Source: Pseudomonas sp. FP453
GTDB taxonomy: Bacteria; Pseudomonadota; Gammaproteobacteria; Pseudomonadales; Pseudomonadaceae
Assembly: GCF_030687495.1 (NCBI RefSeq)
Contig: NZ_CP117435.1
Span: forward strand, 6,218,156-6,282,155
Reading direction: 5' to 3'
DNA length: 64,000 nucleotides
Each line of letters starts with the position of its first letter. Positions within the stretch are counted from its first letter, which is position 1. The notes beneath the pieces are model-generated. The model ran no database searches. It saw only the letters and a program-made list of their open reading frames with translations, and was not told the origin of the DNA. The position numbers and the translations under genes were made by a program. This document shows, piece after piece, positions 34,263 through 43,396 of this stretch.

Positions 34263-34585
34263 TCTTCTACGACATATTTGTCATTCAACGCGCCGGGCAC
34301 CTTGACCACAACGGTCACTGCATCGCTGAGTGCCTTGAAGGCCGTGATGTCGCCTGGTTCGAGCACGACGATGTCGCCGGCGCCCCAGGTCTTGCCACAC
34401 ATCTCGACTTCGCCGGACAGGATCAGCGTCACTTCCGTGGCGATCTTGTGATAGTGAGCCGCCTCGGCATCACCCGCCGCGTACGGCTTGACGGCCACTT
34501 CACAGGCTTGTGTGCTGAACGCAGTCGGCGTGAAACCACCGACAAACCAGCCCTTGACCATGTCTTTCAGATTGGCGGTGTTCAT
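34259..34585 (-). CDS. Small cupin-domain protein
   Basis: A 108-residue single-domain cupin. Motif 1 is recognisable in AAHYHKIATEVTLILSGEVE and motif 2 in GAGDIVVLEPGDITAFKAL. The two histidines plus Glu of motif 1 could bind a metal. Small cupins in sugar loci are often isomerases/epimerases or binding proteins. I start it at the ATG at 34585, which overlaps the preceding stop (ATGA); a longer frame upstream only reads through the nucleotidyltransferase gene. Confidence 0.75.
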   Translation of the reverse strand: MNTANLKDMVKGWFVGGFTPTAFSTQACEVAVKPYAAGDAEAAHYHKIATEVTLILSGEVEMCGKTWGAGDIVVLEPGDITAFKALSDAVTVVVKVPGALNDKYVVEE

Positions 34586-35313
34586 CGTGGGCCTACATTC
34601 TCGAACGCGTGCAACTGGTGATGGCTCTTGAGCGGGTGGTACTGGCTCGGGTCCACACGGTGGGTGCCGATTTTCTTGTGCAGCAGCACCAGTTCGTTGA
34701 GCGCCGGCGCAATGTAGAACGCATCGTTGACCTTGAAGTCCTTGCGGATCATTTCCTTCACGGCCTCGACAAACACACTGCCCTTGGCAAACCAGTACAG
34801 ACCGGCCACGGCGTGGTTGCTGATCGGGTTCTTCTCGGCAGCCTCGACCACATACCCCTGCGGGTTCTTGCGTACGAACGAGTAGCGCGGGTGCAGCGAC
34901 TTGAATACCACGACGCCGGCATCGCATTCGTCGCGACGGAAGTCTTCGACGATATTGCCCAGCGGCGCATCGAGCAGTTCGTTGCAGCTGAGGATCAGCA
35001 GTTCATCGTCGTTGTCGATGCTCTCGGCGGCCAACAGCGCGGTGCAGGCAGCGCCCATGGTCAAGGTGTGTACCGCGTGAATAGAGGCGATCGGACTCAT
35101 CTGCTGCAACATGTTGCGCAGGTGGTACTTGGCGACGTCAGCCTTGGGCAGCATGCAGGAGATGCTGGCCGGGTTGAGCTCCAGGCACTTTTCGACCAGG
35201 TCCTGGATCAACGGAATGCCATCGCGTTCGGTCAGGTAGCCTGGGTAGTTGCTTTCGGATATGACCGAAGTGGTATCGCCACCGGCGAGCAGTATGATGT
35301 TCAACTTGCGCAC
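34582..35313 (-). CDS. Nucleotidyltransferase-like protein (divergent)
   Basis: A 243-residue protein with the sugar-nucleotidyltransferase fold: an N-terminal strand-loop (LNIILLAGGDTTSVISESNY) in which the usual GxGxR loop is degenerate, LILSCNELLD in the place of the NGD/NSD motif, and EKNPISNHAVAGLYWFAKGS towards the end. It may therefore be catalytically altered. The GTG start at 35313 is favoured by GGAGGAA six bases upstream, inside the end of the HAD gene. The other nucleotidyltransferase of the locus has a complete loop, so the two may form a heteromer or act on different substrates. Confidence 0.72.
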   Translation of the reverse strand: MRKLNIILLAGGDTTSVISESNYPGYLTERDGIPLIQDLVEKCLELNPASISCMLPKADVAKYHLRNMLQQMSPIASIHAVHTLTMGAACTALLAAESIDNDDELLILSCNELLDAPLGNIVEDFRRDECDAGVVVFKSLHPRYSFVRKNPQGYVVEAAEKNPISNHAVAGLYWFAKGSVFVEAVKEMIRKDFKVNDAFYIAPALNELVLLHKKIGTHRVDPSQYHPLKSHHQLHAFENVGPR

Positions 35314-35957
35314 AACATTTCCTCCAGCTCTGGAGCCTTGGCGTTGATCTGTTCGATCCGGGCAGTGATGTTGTCCAGGTTCACATCGGCGACATCCTCG
35401 ACCACCAGCACGTGAGCGCCGGAAGCACGGGCGGCACGGATGCCGTTCTCGTTGTCTTCCACGATCAGGCACTCTTCAGGCAACAGCCCGAAGGACTCGA
35501 TGGCCTTGATGTAGATATCGGGTGCAGGCTTGGCGTTGGGCACGTCTTCGTTGGAAAACTTGCGGTCCAGGTACTGATCCAGGCGCGACTTTTCCATCAT
35601 CACTTCGACGGTGTTGCGGATCGAGTTGGACGCCACGGCCAGCTTGTAGCCCTGGCTCTTGAGCGACGACAGCGCGTACTGGTGAACGAAGGTTGGCTTG
35701 CACTGGGCGTAGACGATTTCCATCGTGTACATCTGCTTCATCTCGTTGATGAACTGGTGCAGTTCCACCGGCAAGTCACGCTCGACGCTGAGGATGTCCA
35801 GCTTGCGCGAGGTTGGCAGACCATCGTAGGTGGTCAGGTGTTCATGGCGGCTGATGGTGTGGCCGAACAGGTTCAGCGCCTTGTTCAGCGCTTCGTAGTG
35901 CCAATCTTTCGCTTCGATCAGCACACCATCCATGTCGAAAATCACGGCTTTAATCAT
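35301..35957 (-). CDS. HAD-superfamily phosphatase/phosphomutase
   Basis: A 218-residue HAD enzyme with all motifs: nucleophile DMDGVL (Asp8-Asp10 region), motif II Ser in VASNS, the motif III Lys in NAKPAPDIY, and motif IV VEDNENG. A helical cap (about residues 16-85) places it among beta-phosphoglucomutase/phosphatase-like members. It could dephosphorylate or isomerise the sugar or polyol phosphate later activated by the adjacent nucleotidyltransferase, whose start lies inside its 3' end. The substrate is unknown. Confidence 0.85.
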   Translation of the reverse strand: MIKAVIFDMDGVLIEAKDWHYEALNKALNLFGHTISRHEHLTTYDGLPTSRKLDILSVERDLPVELHQFINEMKQMYTMEIVYAQCKPTFVHQYALSSLKSQGYKLAVASNSIRNTVEVMMEKSRLDQYLDRKFSNEDVPNAKPAPDIYIKAIESFGLLPEECLIVEDNENGIRAARASGAHVLVVEDVADVNLDNITARIEQINAKAPELEEMLCAS

Positions 35958-35961
35958 GATG

Positions 35962-36579
35962 TCATTCCTTGAAGAAAGAGCGAGCTGCTTCGGGCAGGTC
36001 GGTGCATAACGTCAGGTTGTCGGCGCCCTGGAATTGGGCGAGGAGTCGCCACAAGGACATGTGTTCGCGGCCGTGCAGTTCCGAGGACACTACACATACC
36101 TGCTTGCCCTGGCCCAGCAGGTCGGCAAGCTGGGCGGACGAGTACCACTCGGCACCGAAGCTATCCAGCCAGATACCGTCAGCCTCGTTCAGCCACGCGG
36201 GTACGGGCTCGACCTCACTCTGGCGGGTATAGCTGCTTACACCGCTGGCGAGGTAGCTGCGCATATCGGGTACAGCCATGTCGAAGACAAACCAGTTGCT
36301 GTGGCCATGCGCTTCGAACGCCGCCTTCAGCGGAGCACAAAGACCATCGGCCTTGATGTTCATCGCCAAAGGCAAGTTGCGCCCAGCCATGATCGCCAGC
36401 AGTTCGTCCAGCGACATTTCGCTGCCGTCAGGCATATCGTGGGAAATAACCAGACGCCCGCCGATGTCGCGTACGTCGGTTTCCGTGCCGAAGCCCAGGT
36501 CGAATGAGCGCTCGAAGGCAACTCGCTGGTTACGCTCGGGCTTTTGCAGCCAGTAGCCGCGGTGACTGATGATCTGCAT
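35962..36579 (-). CDS. Glycerophosphodiester phosphodiesterase-like protein
   Basis: A 205-residue TIM-barrel-like protein. The GDPD marks are ISHRGYW at the N-terminus, FGTETDVRDI (the E-x-D metal pair) and VISHDMPDG. It is shorter than typical GDPDs (about 250-300), and I see no signal peptide, so it would act in the cytoplasm. Within a nucleotide-activated polymer locus it might release glycerol phosphate or cleave a phosphodiester in the substrate. It follows the second nucleotidyltransferase with six bases between. Confidence 0.75.
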   Translation of the reverse strand: MQIISHRGYWLQKPERNQRVAFERSFDLGFGTETDVRDIGGRLVISHDMPDGSEMSLDELLAIMAGRNLPLAMNIKADGLCAPLKAAFEAHGHSNWFVFDMAVPDMRSYLASGVSSYTRQSEVEPVPAWLNEADGIWLDSFGAEWYSSAQLADLLGQGKQVCVVSSELHGREHMSLWRLLAQFQGADNLTLCTDLPEAARSFFKE

Positions 36580-36585
36580 GATCGA

Positions 36586-37341
36586 TCAGCGCCCTGCACA
36601 CGCTGCGCGGCTGACCGGCAGATCGAGGAACAGGTTCAAGTCCGCCGGGATACCCAGGCCATACATGCCTGCGCCTTCCGAACCGACGTTGTAATGGATG
36701 ACCAGGGCCTGATCTTCGATCATCTCGTTGTAGGCCGGCGCAACGTAGAACTCGCCATTGACCCGCAGGTCTTTGTCGAACATCGCTTCGATGGCGCCGA
36801 TCAACTGGCGACCGCTGCGGAAGTTGTAGATACCCACCGTGGCCTCATCGGAAATCACTTCCTTTTCAACCACCGAGTTGATGCGCCCGTCATCGGCGAA
36901 ACCGACAAAGGACCACTTCGGGTCGTTCGCCTTCATGGTCATGATCAGGCCGTCGGCATCCTGTGCCTGCATGGCACTCAGGTAGTCGTTGATGTCGACG
37001 TCAACGTATTGATCGCTGTTGGCGATCATCACCGGATGATCGGAGTCGATCAGATCCTTGGCCGCATACACGGTGCACGCTGCACCTTCTGTGACACCGT
37101 TCAACTCTACAATGGCGCAACCTGGCGCCCAGGCCTGCAGCTTGTCTTTCAGGCCGTAAGCCTCAACGTGCGCCGCCTGGCAGATAAAGATGAAGCGGTG
37201 CTCGCAGGCGGGGGTGAGGTTGTCGATGACCACTTTGATCATCGGCACCGAGTGCACAGGGATCAGCGGTTTCGGATCGGCGTAGCCTGCCACTGCGAAG
37301 CGGCTGCCGGCACCGGCCATGGGAACGACTATGTTAAGCAT
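36586..37341 (-). CDS. Sugar/polyol-phosphate nucleotidyltransferase
   Basis: A 251-residue enzyme with the complete nucleotide-binding loop VPMAGAGSRFAVAGYADPKP (G-x-G-x-R ... K-P) and the metal site MIANSDQYVD. It resembles nucleotidyltransferases of capsule loci that activate unusual sugar or polyol phosphates, including the CTP-dependent ones. The base and substrate cannot be read from the sequence. AAGGAG lies at good spacing before the ATG. Its neighbours (HAD, GDPD, second nucleotidyltransferase) suggest a short pathway to a nucleotide-activated precursor. Confidence 0.8.
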   Translation of the reverse strand: MLNIVVPMAGAGSRFAVAGYADPKPLIPVHSVPMIKVVIDNLTPACEHRFIFICQAAHVEAYGLKDKLQAWAPGCAIVELNGVTEGAACTVYAAKDLIDSDHPVMIANSDQYVDVDINDYLSAMQAQDADGLIMTMKANDPKWSFVGFADDGRINSVVEKEVISDEATVGIYNFRSGRQLIGAIEAMFDKDLRVNGEFYVAPAYNEMIEDQALVIHYNVGSEGAGMYGLGIPADLNLFLDLPVSRAACAGR

Positions 37342-37351
37342 TTGAACTCCT

Positions 37352-38053
37352 TTACCTACGTACTAGGTACTCTTCATACGCATCAATGACTTCACTGGCC
37401 GGGCCAATCATTTGTACCCGTCCGTCCTTGAGCCAGCACACGCGGTTGCATAGCTCCCTGACTCGTTGTGAGTCGTGCGAGACAAATACGACAGTCTGGT
37501 TACCCATCATCATTTCTCGCATGGTGGCTTCGGCCTTCTCACGAAAGTGGCCGTCGCCGACACTGAGCACTTCATCCAACAGGATCACATCAGGTCGTGA
37601 GTACTTGGAGATGGCAAAGCCGAGGCGCGCCTTCATTCCGGTGGAATAGCTGCGCACGGGCACTGCGGCGCTGGCCTGGAGTTCGGCGTAGTCGAGAATC
37701 TCGTCGCTCAATTCGCGCATGCGCTTGCGGCTCATGCCCATGAGCATGCCGCTGAGGACAATATTGTCGCGGGCGTCGAGGTTTTCATCGAAACCCAGCT
37801 GCAGATTGAGCAGTGAGACGCTGGATACCGACTGGGTCAGGCTGCCACGGGTGGGCTGGTAGATCCCCGCCAGTACCTTGAGCAAGGTGCTCTTGCCGGC
37901 GCCGTTGCTGCCGACTATTCCGAACGTATCGCCACGGGCGATCGAAAAAGACAGATCGTGCAATACCGTGGTGGAGGCACGCGACAGCAAGCGCAGACCA
38001 TTACGGAAGGTCAGCGACAGTGATTTGATTGTCATGGCTGCAGGCATCGTCAT
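37352..38053 (-). CDS. ABC exporter ATPase, Wzt/KpsT-like
   Basis: A 233-residue ATPase with Walker A GSNGAGKST, signature STGMKARLGFAIS, Walker B VILLDEVLSVGD and the switch His in VFVSHDSQRV. The STGM signature is typical of polysaccharide exporters (Wzt, KpsT, TagH). It lacks the C-terminal carbohydrate-binding domain of O-antigen Wzt proteins (about 400 residues), so export should not depend on recognition of a capped chain end by the ATPase. The gene start overlaps the permease stop (ATGA). Later Met codons 3 and 7 are alternative starts. Confidence 0.87.
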   Translation of the reverse strand: MTMPAAMTIKSLSLTFRNGLRLLSRASTTVLHDLSFSIARGDTFGIVGSNGAGKSTLLKVLAGIYQPTRGSLTQSVSSVSLLNLQLGFDENLDARDNIVLSGMLMGMSRKRMRELSDEILDYAELQASAAVPVRSYSTGMKARLGFAISKYSRPDVILLDEVLSVGDGHFREKAEATMREMMMGNQTVVFVSHDSQRVRELCNRVCWLKDGRVQMIGPASEVIDAYEEYLVRR

Positions 38054-38838
38054 TTGCTCAGCGCCATGGCATAGGCGTTCTTGTTCCGGGACAGGAACAG
38101 GACGGCCAGAATCAACAACACCAGTGCACCGCCGGCCAGGGTCAGCAGGTCAGCCAGTACCGGGGCACGCCCGTACATCAACACATCGCGGTACATTGAA
38201 ATCAATGCGGCCAACGGGTTGATATCAAGCAGGAAACCCAGCTCGGCAGGGATGTTGGCTTTTGCATAGAACACGCCAGAGGCAAACATCAAAAACTGCA
38301 AGCCGGTGGAAATCAGGATGCGCAGGTCCGGCATGAATGGAATCAGCCCGGCAACGAATACTCCCACCGCAGCGGTAATAATCAACTGCACGAAGGCGAT
38401 CAGCGGGACGTACAACCAAAGCCAGCTGGGCGTATTACCCAGGGCACACAGAAGCAACAGCAACAAGACAACGACCAGTGACTCTTTCACCAGGTCCTTG
38501 AATATTGATGTCATCGGGAAGATCAGAGGGTCAACCTTGCAATGCTCGAGAATGTGCTTTTTCTCGTAAATTGCATCGGTGCAATTCATCACGCTCTTGT
38601 TGAACCAGGTCCAGAACGTGACGCCGATAATCAGGAAAACTGCAAAGTTTTCGACCTGAATACGCAGCAAATGACCAAATACGCTGTAGTAGATGCCGAG
38701 CAGGAGCATCGGTTCAAGCACCCACCAGGCAAGGCCCAGCCGGGTTCGTGTCGATTCTGATTTAAGCCCTAGCCGGGCACGTTCCATCGCCACTTGAAGT
38801 GTCGACCAAACGTTCAGACTTCCGTGTCGCCAACGCAT
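38050..38838 (-). CDS. ABC exporter permease, Wzm-like
   Basis: A 262-residue membrane protein of the ABC-2 type with about six spans. The first cytoplasmic helix (RTRLGLAWWVLEPMLLLGIY) carries the 'LG..W...P' pattern of polysaccharide permeases. With the adjacent ATPase it should move a lipid-linked glycan across the inner membrane. GAGG lies eight bases before the ATG at 38838; a GTG one codon earlier is possible. It is the first gene of a run in which most junctions overlap or lie within about ten bases, so the promoter should lie just upstream. Confidence 0.85.
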   Translation of the reverse strand: MRWRHGSLNVWSTLQVAMERARLGLKSESTRTRLGLAWWVLEPMLLLGIYYSVFGHLLRIQVENFAVFLIIGVTFWTWFNKSVMNCTDAIYEKKHILEHCKVDPLIFPMTSIFKDLVKESLVVVLLLLLLCALGNTPSWLWLYVPLIAFVQLIITAAVGVFVAGLIPFMPDLRILISTGLQFLMFASGVFYAKANIPAELGFLLDINPLAALISMYRDVLMYGRAPVLADLLTLAGGALVLLILAVLFLSRNKNAYAMALSK

Positions 38839-39073
38839 CACACAGCCTCAGCAAAAAAAACAATCGAAAAGTCTATAGGAATAATGGCATTTAGCCCAGC
38901 AATCAATACCCTTTTCATACAAAAAAGTTCAATTTTTCAGACGAACGTTACTTGCGCCCACGACACAACGCCGCCATTGCGACGCTGGCGAATCCTGAGG
39001 ATCGGGCTGAAAAAAGGAGGGCGATGGGAGCGATAGAGGCCCGCACGTCGGCGGGCCTCCAGGTGACGGTCTG
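38839..39073. other. Intergenic region: operon leader and hairpin downstream of glmS
   Basis: This holds the upstream region of the glycan operon (AT-rich, 38856-38945) and the 3' side of glmS. A hairpin with 9-bp arms GAGGCCCGC (39036-39044) and GCGGGCCTC (39051-39059) lies just beyond the glmS stop. On the minus strand it is followed, about 20 bases on, by a T6 run, so it may act as a terminator. No promoter hexamers stand out clearly. Confidence 0.55.
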
Positions 39074-40906
39074 TTACTCCACCGTTACCGACTTCGCCAG
39101 GTTGCGCGGCTGGTCAACGTCAGTGCCCTTGAGCACGGCAACGTAGTACGACAGCAGTTGCAGCGGGATGGTGTAGAGGATCGGCGAGAGGATGTCGTTG
39201 ATGTGCGGCATGTTGATGACGTGGGTGCCTTCGCCGTTGGTCATGCCGGCTTTTTCGTCGGCGAACACCACCAGTTGGCCGCCACGGGCGCGCACTTCCT
39301 GGAGGTTGGACTTGAGCTTCTCCAGCAGTTCGTTGTTGGGCGCGACGGTAACCACGGGCATGTCGTCATCCACCAGGGCCAGTGGGCCGTGTTTCAGCTC
39401 GCCGGCCGGGTAGGCCTCGGCGTGGATGTACGAAATTTCCTTGAGTTTGAGGGCGCCTTCCATTGCTACCGGGTATTGCGCGCCACGGCCGAGGAACAGG
39501 GTGTGGTTCTTGTCGGCGAACAGTTCGGCAACCTTCTCCACGGTGCTGTCCATGGCCAGGGCCTCGCCGAGGCGGGTTGGCAGGCGGCGCAATTCTTCGA
39601 CCAGGGTGGCTTCGACGCCTTCGCCGAGGGTGCCGCGCACTTGGCCGAGGGACAGGGTCAGCAACAGCAAGCCAACAAGCTGGGTGGTGAAGGCTTTGGT
39701 CGAGGCCACGCCGATTTCGCGGCCGGCCTGGGTCAGCAGGGTCAGGTCGGATTCACGCACCAGGGAGCTGATGCTCACGTTGCAGATCGCCAGGCTGGCG
39801 AGGAAGCCCAGTTCCTTGGCGTTACGCAGGGCGGCCAGGGTGTCGGCGGTTTCGCCGGACTGGGAGATGGTCACGAACAGGGTGTCGGGCTGCACCACCA
39901 CCTTGCGGTAGCGGAACTCGCTGGCGACTTCGACCTGGCACGGGATGCCGGCCAGTTCTTCCAGCCAGTAACGCGCGACCATGCCGGCGTGGTAGCTGGT
40001 GCCACAGGCGACGATCTGCACATTGCGCACGTTGGCGAACAGCTCGGCGGCTTGTGGGCCGAAGGCGTTGACCAGCACTTGGCTTTGGCTCAAGCGGCCT
40101 TCCAGGGTGCGTTGCACCACAGCCGGTTGCTCGTGGATTTCCTTGAGCATGAAGTGACGGTATTCGCCCTTGTCGGCCGCTTCGGCACCGTCGCGGTATT
40201 GCACGGCTTCGCGCTCGACGGACTGGCCATTTACGTCCCAGATCTGCACGCTTTCACGGCGGATGTCGGCAATATCGCCTTCTTCCAGGTACATGAAGCG
40301 GTCGGTGACCTGACGCAGGGCCAGTTGGTCGGAGGCGAGGAAGTTTTCCCCCAGGCCCAGGCCAATCACCAGCGGGCTGCCACTGCGGGCGGCGACCACG
40401 CGGTCGGGTTGGCTGGCGCTGACCACGGCCAGGCCATAGGCGCCGTGCAGTTCCTTGACCGTGGCCTTGAGGGCGGTGGTCAGGTCGCCGTGGTCCTTGA
40501 GCTTGTGGTTGAGCAGGTGGGCGATGACTTCGGTGTCGGTGTCCGAGGTGAACACGTAGCCCAGGCCCTTGAGTTGTTCGCGCAGCACTTCGTGGTTTTC
40601 GATGATGCCGTTGTGCACCACCGCCAGGTCGCCGGAGAAGTGTGGATGGGCGTTACGCTCGCATGGCGCGCCATGGGTGGCCCAGCGGGTGTGGGCAATA
40701 CCCAGGCGACCGACCAGCGGCTCGCCGGCCAGGGCCTGTTCCAACTCACTGACCTTGCCCGGACGGCGCACGCGCTCCAGCTTGCCGGCATTGGTGAAGA
40801 CCGCCACACCGGCGCTGTCGTAGCCACGGTATTCCAGGCGCTTGAGGCCTTCGAGCAAAATGGCGGTTACATTACGTTCGGCGACTGCGCCAACAATTCC
40901 ACACAT
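39074..40906 (-). CDS. glmS: Glutamine-fructose-6-phosphate aminotransferase
   Basis: A 610-residue GlmS, full length. Cys2 of [12 protein letters not shown] is the N-terminal glutaminase nucleophile; two SIS sugar-isomerase domains follow ([20 protein letters not shown] and later [20 protein letters not shown]), with the C-terminal LAKSVTVE tail. It makes glucosamine-6-phosphate from fructose-6-phosphate and glutamine, the entry to UDP-GlcNAc for peptidoglycan and LPS. AGGAGA precedes the ATG. It lies ten bases after glmR, probably in the same transcript. The only leader between the two genes is this gap, so there is no room for a glmS riboswitch. Confidence 0.97.
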   Translation of the reverse strand: MCGIVGAVAERNVTAILLEGLKRLEYRGYDSAGVAVFTNAGKLERVRRPGKVSELEQALAGEPLVGRLGIAHTRWATHGAPCERNAHPHFSGDLAVVHNGIIENHEVLREQLKGLGYVFTSDTDTEVIAHLLNHKLKDHGDLTTALKATVKELHGAYGLAVVSASQPDRVVAARSGSPLVIGLGLGENFLASDQLALRQVTDRFMYLEEGDIADIRRESVQIWDVNGQSVEREAVQYRDGAEAADKGEYRHFMLKEIHEQPAVVQRTLEGRLSQSQVLVNAFGPQAAELFANVRNVQIVACGTSYHAGMVARYWLEELAGIPCQVEVASEFRYRKVVVQPDTLFVTISQSGETADTLAALRNAKELGFLASLAICNVSISSLVRESDLTLLTQAGREIGVASTKAFTTQLVGLLLLTLSLGQVRGTLGEGVEATLVEELRRLPTRLGEALAMDSTVEKVAELFADKNHTLFLGRGAQYPVAMEGALKLKEISYIHAEAYPAGELKHGPLALVDDDMPVVTVAPNNELLEKLKSNLQEVRARGGQLVVFADEKAGMTNGEGTHVINMPHINDILSPILYTIPLQLLSYYVAVLKGTDVDQPRNLAKSVTVE

Positions 40907-40916
40907 GATGTTTCTC

Positions 40917-41684
40917 CTAGATGATTGCCGCGCATATCAGCGTAATGCCGCGGGCTTGGATCTGGTCGCGGGCCTCAAGCGGCAGGCGATCATCGGTAAT
41001 AAGGGTATGGACGCTGCTCCAGGGCAGTTCCAGGTTGGGAATCTTGCGGCCGATCTTGTCGGATTCGACCATCACCACCACTTCCCGGGCGACCTCGGCC
41101 ATGACACGGCTCAGGCCCAGCAGTTCGTTGAAGGTGGTGGTGCCACGCTGCAGGTCGATGCCATCGGCACCGATAAACAGCTGATCAAAGTCATAGGACC
41201 GTAGCACTTGCTCGGCGACCTGGCCTTGGAACGAATCCGAGTGCGGGTCCCAGGTGCCGCCGGTCATCAACAGCACCGGTTCGTGTTCCAGTTCGCTCAA
41301 GGCGCTGGCCACGTGCAGGGAGTTGGTCATCACCACCAGGCCGGGCTGGTGGCCCAGTTCGGGGATCATGGCGGCGGTGGTGCTGCCGCTGTCGATGATG
41401 ATGCGCGCGTGCTCGCGCAGGCGCAGCACGGCAGCACGGGCGATGGCGCGCTTGTACACCGAGATGGGCTGGGCGGCATCGCCGACCAATTCCTGGGGCA
41501 TGGTGATGGCGCCACCGTAGCGACGCAGCAGCAGGCCGTTGCTTTCGAGGGCGGCGAGGTCCTTGCGGATGGTCACTTCCGAGGTTTCGAAATGCTTGGC
41601 CAATTCGTCCACGCTGACTTCGCCCTGTTCATTGAGCAAGGCCAGGATGTTGTGGCGGCGTTGGGGTGTATTTCGTTTCGACAT
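40917..41684 (-). CDS. glmR: DeoR-family transcriptional regulator GlmR
   Basis: A 255-residue DeoR-family regulator: winged helix at residues about 5-60 ([20 protein letters not shown], then [10 protein letters not shown]), and a C-terminal sugar-phosphate-sensing domain ([24 protein letters not shown]). In Pseudomonas this gene upstream of glmS is called glmR. I start at the ATG at 41684; the ribosome site is weak, and the frame extends 13 codons upstream without ATG. Two copies of TTTCGTTTCG lie at and ahead of the start, suggesting autoregulation. Confidence 0.88.
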   Translation of the reverse strand: MSKRNTPQRRHNILALLNEQGEVSVDELAKHFETSEVTIRKDLAALESNGLLLRRYGGAITMPQELVGDAAQPISVYKRAIARAAVLRLREHARIIIDSGSTTAAMIPELGHQPGLVVMTNSLHVASALSELEHEPVLLMTGGTWDPHSDSFQGQVAEQVLRSYDFDQLFIGADGIDLQRGTTTFNELLGLSRVMAEVAREVVVMVESDKIGRKIPNLELPWSSVHTLITDDRLPLEARDQIQARGITLICAAII

Positions 41685-41706
41685 GGCAGTGATAAGTTTC
41701 GTTTCG
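41671..41706 (-). promoter_or_regulatory. Direct repeat near the glmR start, candidate operator
   Basis: TTTCGTTTCG occurs at 41671-41680 (codons 2-5 of glmR) and at 41697-41706, 26 bp apart; the second copy continues into the palindrome TTTCGAAA. DeoR-family proteins commonly bind T/A-rich repeats with a TTTCG or similar core, so this is a plausible autoregulatory site. It has not been tested. Confidence 0.45.
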
Positions 41707-41790
41707 AAAGATAACGAAGGCAATCAAAACCTATTGGCGAAAGATCGTCAAGCGGGGCTGAGTAGATTTCTCGAAAAATCCCCAATCAAA

Positions 41791-41879
41791 TGTGGGAGCT
41801 GGCTTGCCTGCGATAGCGGTGTATCAGCTTGCACATCAGTGACTGATAGATCGCTATCGCAGGCAAGCCAGCTCCCACA
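41791..41879. repeat. REP-like inverted repeat between glmR and glmU
   Basis: The arms are 28 bp and perfectly complementary (41791-41818 and 41852-41879), beginning TGTGGGAGCTGGCTTGCCTG. It is the same element as at 3403-3489 but with a longer stem and a 33-bp loop of different sequence. It sits downstream of glmU and upstream of glmR on the minus strand, where the transcribed stem could act as a barrier or stabiliser. Confidence 0.87.
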
Positions 41880-41905
41880 GGGGATTATCGCGTTGTGTGG
41901 ATAAC

Positions 41906-43273
41906 TCAGCTCTTCTTGATTTTGACCGGGCGCTTCCAGCCGTCGATGTTGCGCTGGCGGGCGCGGGCCACGCCGAGCTGCAAGTTATCCACATCCTGGT
42001 TGATGGTGGAGCCCGCCGCGGTGGTGGCGCCATCGCCCACCTTCACCGGGGCCACCAGCGAGTTGTTGGAGCCGATGAACACGTCTTCGCCCAACACGGT
42101 GACGTGCTTGTTGGCGCCATCGTAGTTGCAGGTGATGGTGCCGGCACCGATGTTGGTGCGCGCACCGATGACCGCATCGCCCAGGTAAGTCAGGTGGCCG
42201 GCCTTGGCGCCTTCACCCAGGTGGGCGTTTTTCAGTTCGACAAAGTTACCCACATGGGCCTTGGCTTCCAGCACGCTGCCAGGACGCAAACGCGCGAACG
42301 GGCCAGCATCGCTGCCCTCGCCCATCACCGCGCCTTCCAGGTGGCTGTTGGCCTTGACCACCACGCCTTTGCGCAGGGTGCTGTCCTTGATCACACAGTT
42401 CGGGCCGATCACCACGTCGTCTTCGATGATCACGCAGCCTTCGAGGATCACGTTGATGTCGATCAGCACGTCGCGGCCTACAGTCACTTCGCCACGCACG
42501 TCGAAACGCGCCGGGTCGCGCAGGGTCACGCCCTGGGCCATCAGGCGGCGGCCTTCACGCAGTTGGTAGTGACGCTCCAGTTCGGCAAGCTGCTTGCGGT
42601 CGTTGGCGCCCTGCACTTCCATGGGGTCGAGGGGCTGCTCGGTGGCGACCAGCAGGCCATCGCTCACGGCCATCTCAATGACGTCGGTGAGGTAGTACTC
42701 GCCCTGGGCGTTGTGGTTGGACAGGCGGCTCATCCAGTCGGCGAGCTTGTTGGCTGGCACCGCCATGATGCCGGTATTGCCTTCGGTGATGGCGCGCTGG
42801 GCTTCGCTGGCGTCTTTATGCTCGACGATGGCCGCGACCTTGCCGTCAGCGTTGCGCACGATACGGCCATAGCCGGTGGGATCATCCAGCTCGACGGTGA
42901 GCAGGCCCATCTGCCCTGGCACCACGTGCTTGAGCAGGCGTTGCAGGGTTTCCACTTCGATCAGCGGCACGTCACCGTAGAGGATCAGCACGGTGTCGGC
43001 GGTAATGAATGGCACGGCTTGCGCGGTGGCGTGGCCGGTACCGAGTTGCTGGTCTTGCAATACGAAATTCAGGTCGTCCGCGGCCAGGCGTTCGCGCACC
43101 ACATCGGCACCGTGGCCGATCACCACGTGAATGCGCTGTGGATCGAGCTGCCGGGCGCTGTGGATAACATGGCCAAGCATGGAGTTGCCGGCAACCGGAT
43201 GCAGCACCTTGGGCAGGGCCGAACGCATGCGGGTGCCTTGGCCTGCGGCGAGAATGACGATTTCAAGAGACAT
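41906..43273 (-). CDS. glmU: Bifunctional GlmU (uridyltransferase / acetyltransferase)
   Basis: A 455-residue GlmU. The N-terminal pyrophosphorylase carries [20 protein letters not shown], and ILYGDVPLI supplies the metal-binding Asp. The C-terminal half is a left-handed beta-helix of hexapeptide repeats ([38 protein letters not shown]). It acetylates glucosamine-1-phosphate and couples it to UTP, giving UDP-GlcNAc. It is separated from the atp operon by a terminator and from glmR by a REP element, so it is probably transcribed alone. Confidence 0.97.
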   Translation of the reverse strand: MSLEIVILAAGQGTRMRSALPKVLHPVAGNSMLGHVIHSARQLDPQRIHVVIGHGADVVRERLAADDLNFVLQDQQLGTGHATAQAVPFITADTVLILYGDVPLIEVETLQRLLKHVVPGQMGLLTVELDDPTGYGRIVRNADGKVAAIVEHKDASEAQRAITEGNTGIMAVPANKLADWMSRLSNHNAQGEYYLTDVIEMAVSDGLLVATEQPLDPMEVQGANDRKQLAELERHYQLREGRRLMAQGVTLRDPARFDVRGEVTVGRDVLIDINVILEGCVIIEDDVVIGPNCVIKDSTLRKGVVVKANSHLEGAVMGEGSDAGPFARLRPGSVLEAKAHVGNFVELKNAHLGEGAKAGHLTYLGDAVIGARTNIGAGTITCNYDGANKHVTVLGEDVFIGSNNSLVAPVKVGDGATTAAGSTINQDVDNLQLGVARARQRNIDGWKRPVKIKKS

Positions 43274-43333
43274 GAATGGCTACCAATCCTGGGCGGTCCG
43301 ACGTCAGACCAGAGAAGTGTATTGCTGAAAAAG

Positions 43334-43361
43334 AAAAAGGGTAGCCGAGGCTACCCTTTTT
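43334..43361 (-). terminator. Terminator after the atp operon
   Basis: Perfect 12-base arms AAAAAGGGTAGC (43334-43345) and GCTACCCTTTTT (43350-43361) around a CGAG loop form a terminator with U-runs in both directions. It lies between the atpC stop and the glmU start and should end the atp transcript. Confidence 0.9.
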
Positions 43362-43396
43362 AATCAATCGCACATGAAACAAGACGGCGTGGCCGC

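Noticed and set aside
34259..34927. A 222-residue version of the cupin gene
   Set aside because: The upstream half lies in another frame of the nucleotidyltransferase and has no cupin features; the overlap start at 34585 fits the operon pattern.
40907..40916. A glmS riboswitch/ribozyme ahead of glmS
   Set aside because: Only ten bases separate glmR and glmS, and this element belongs to Gram-positive bacteria.
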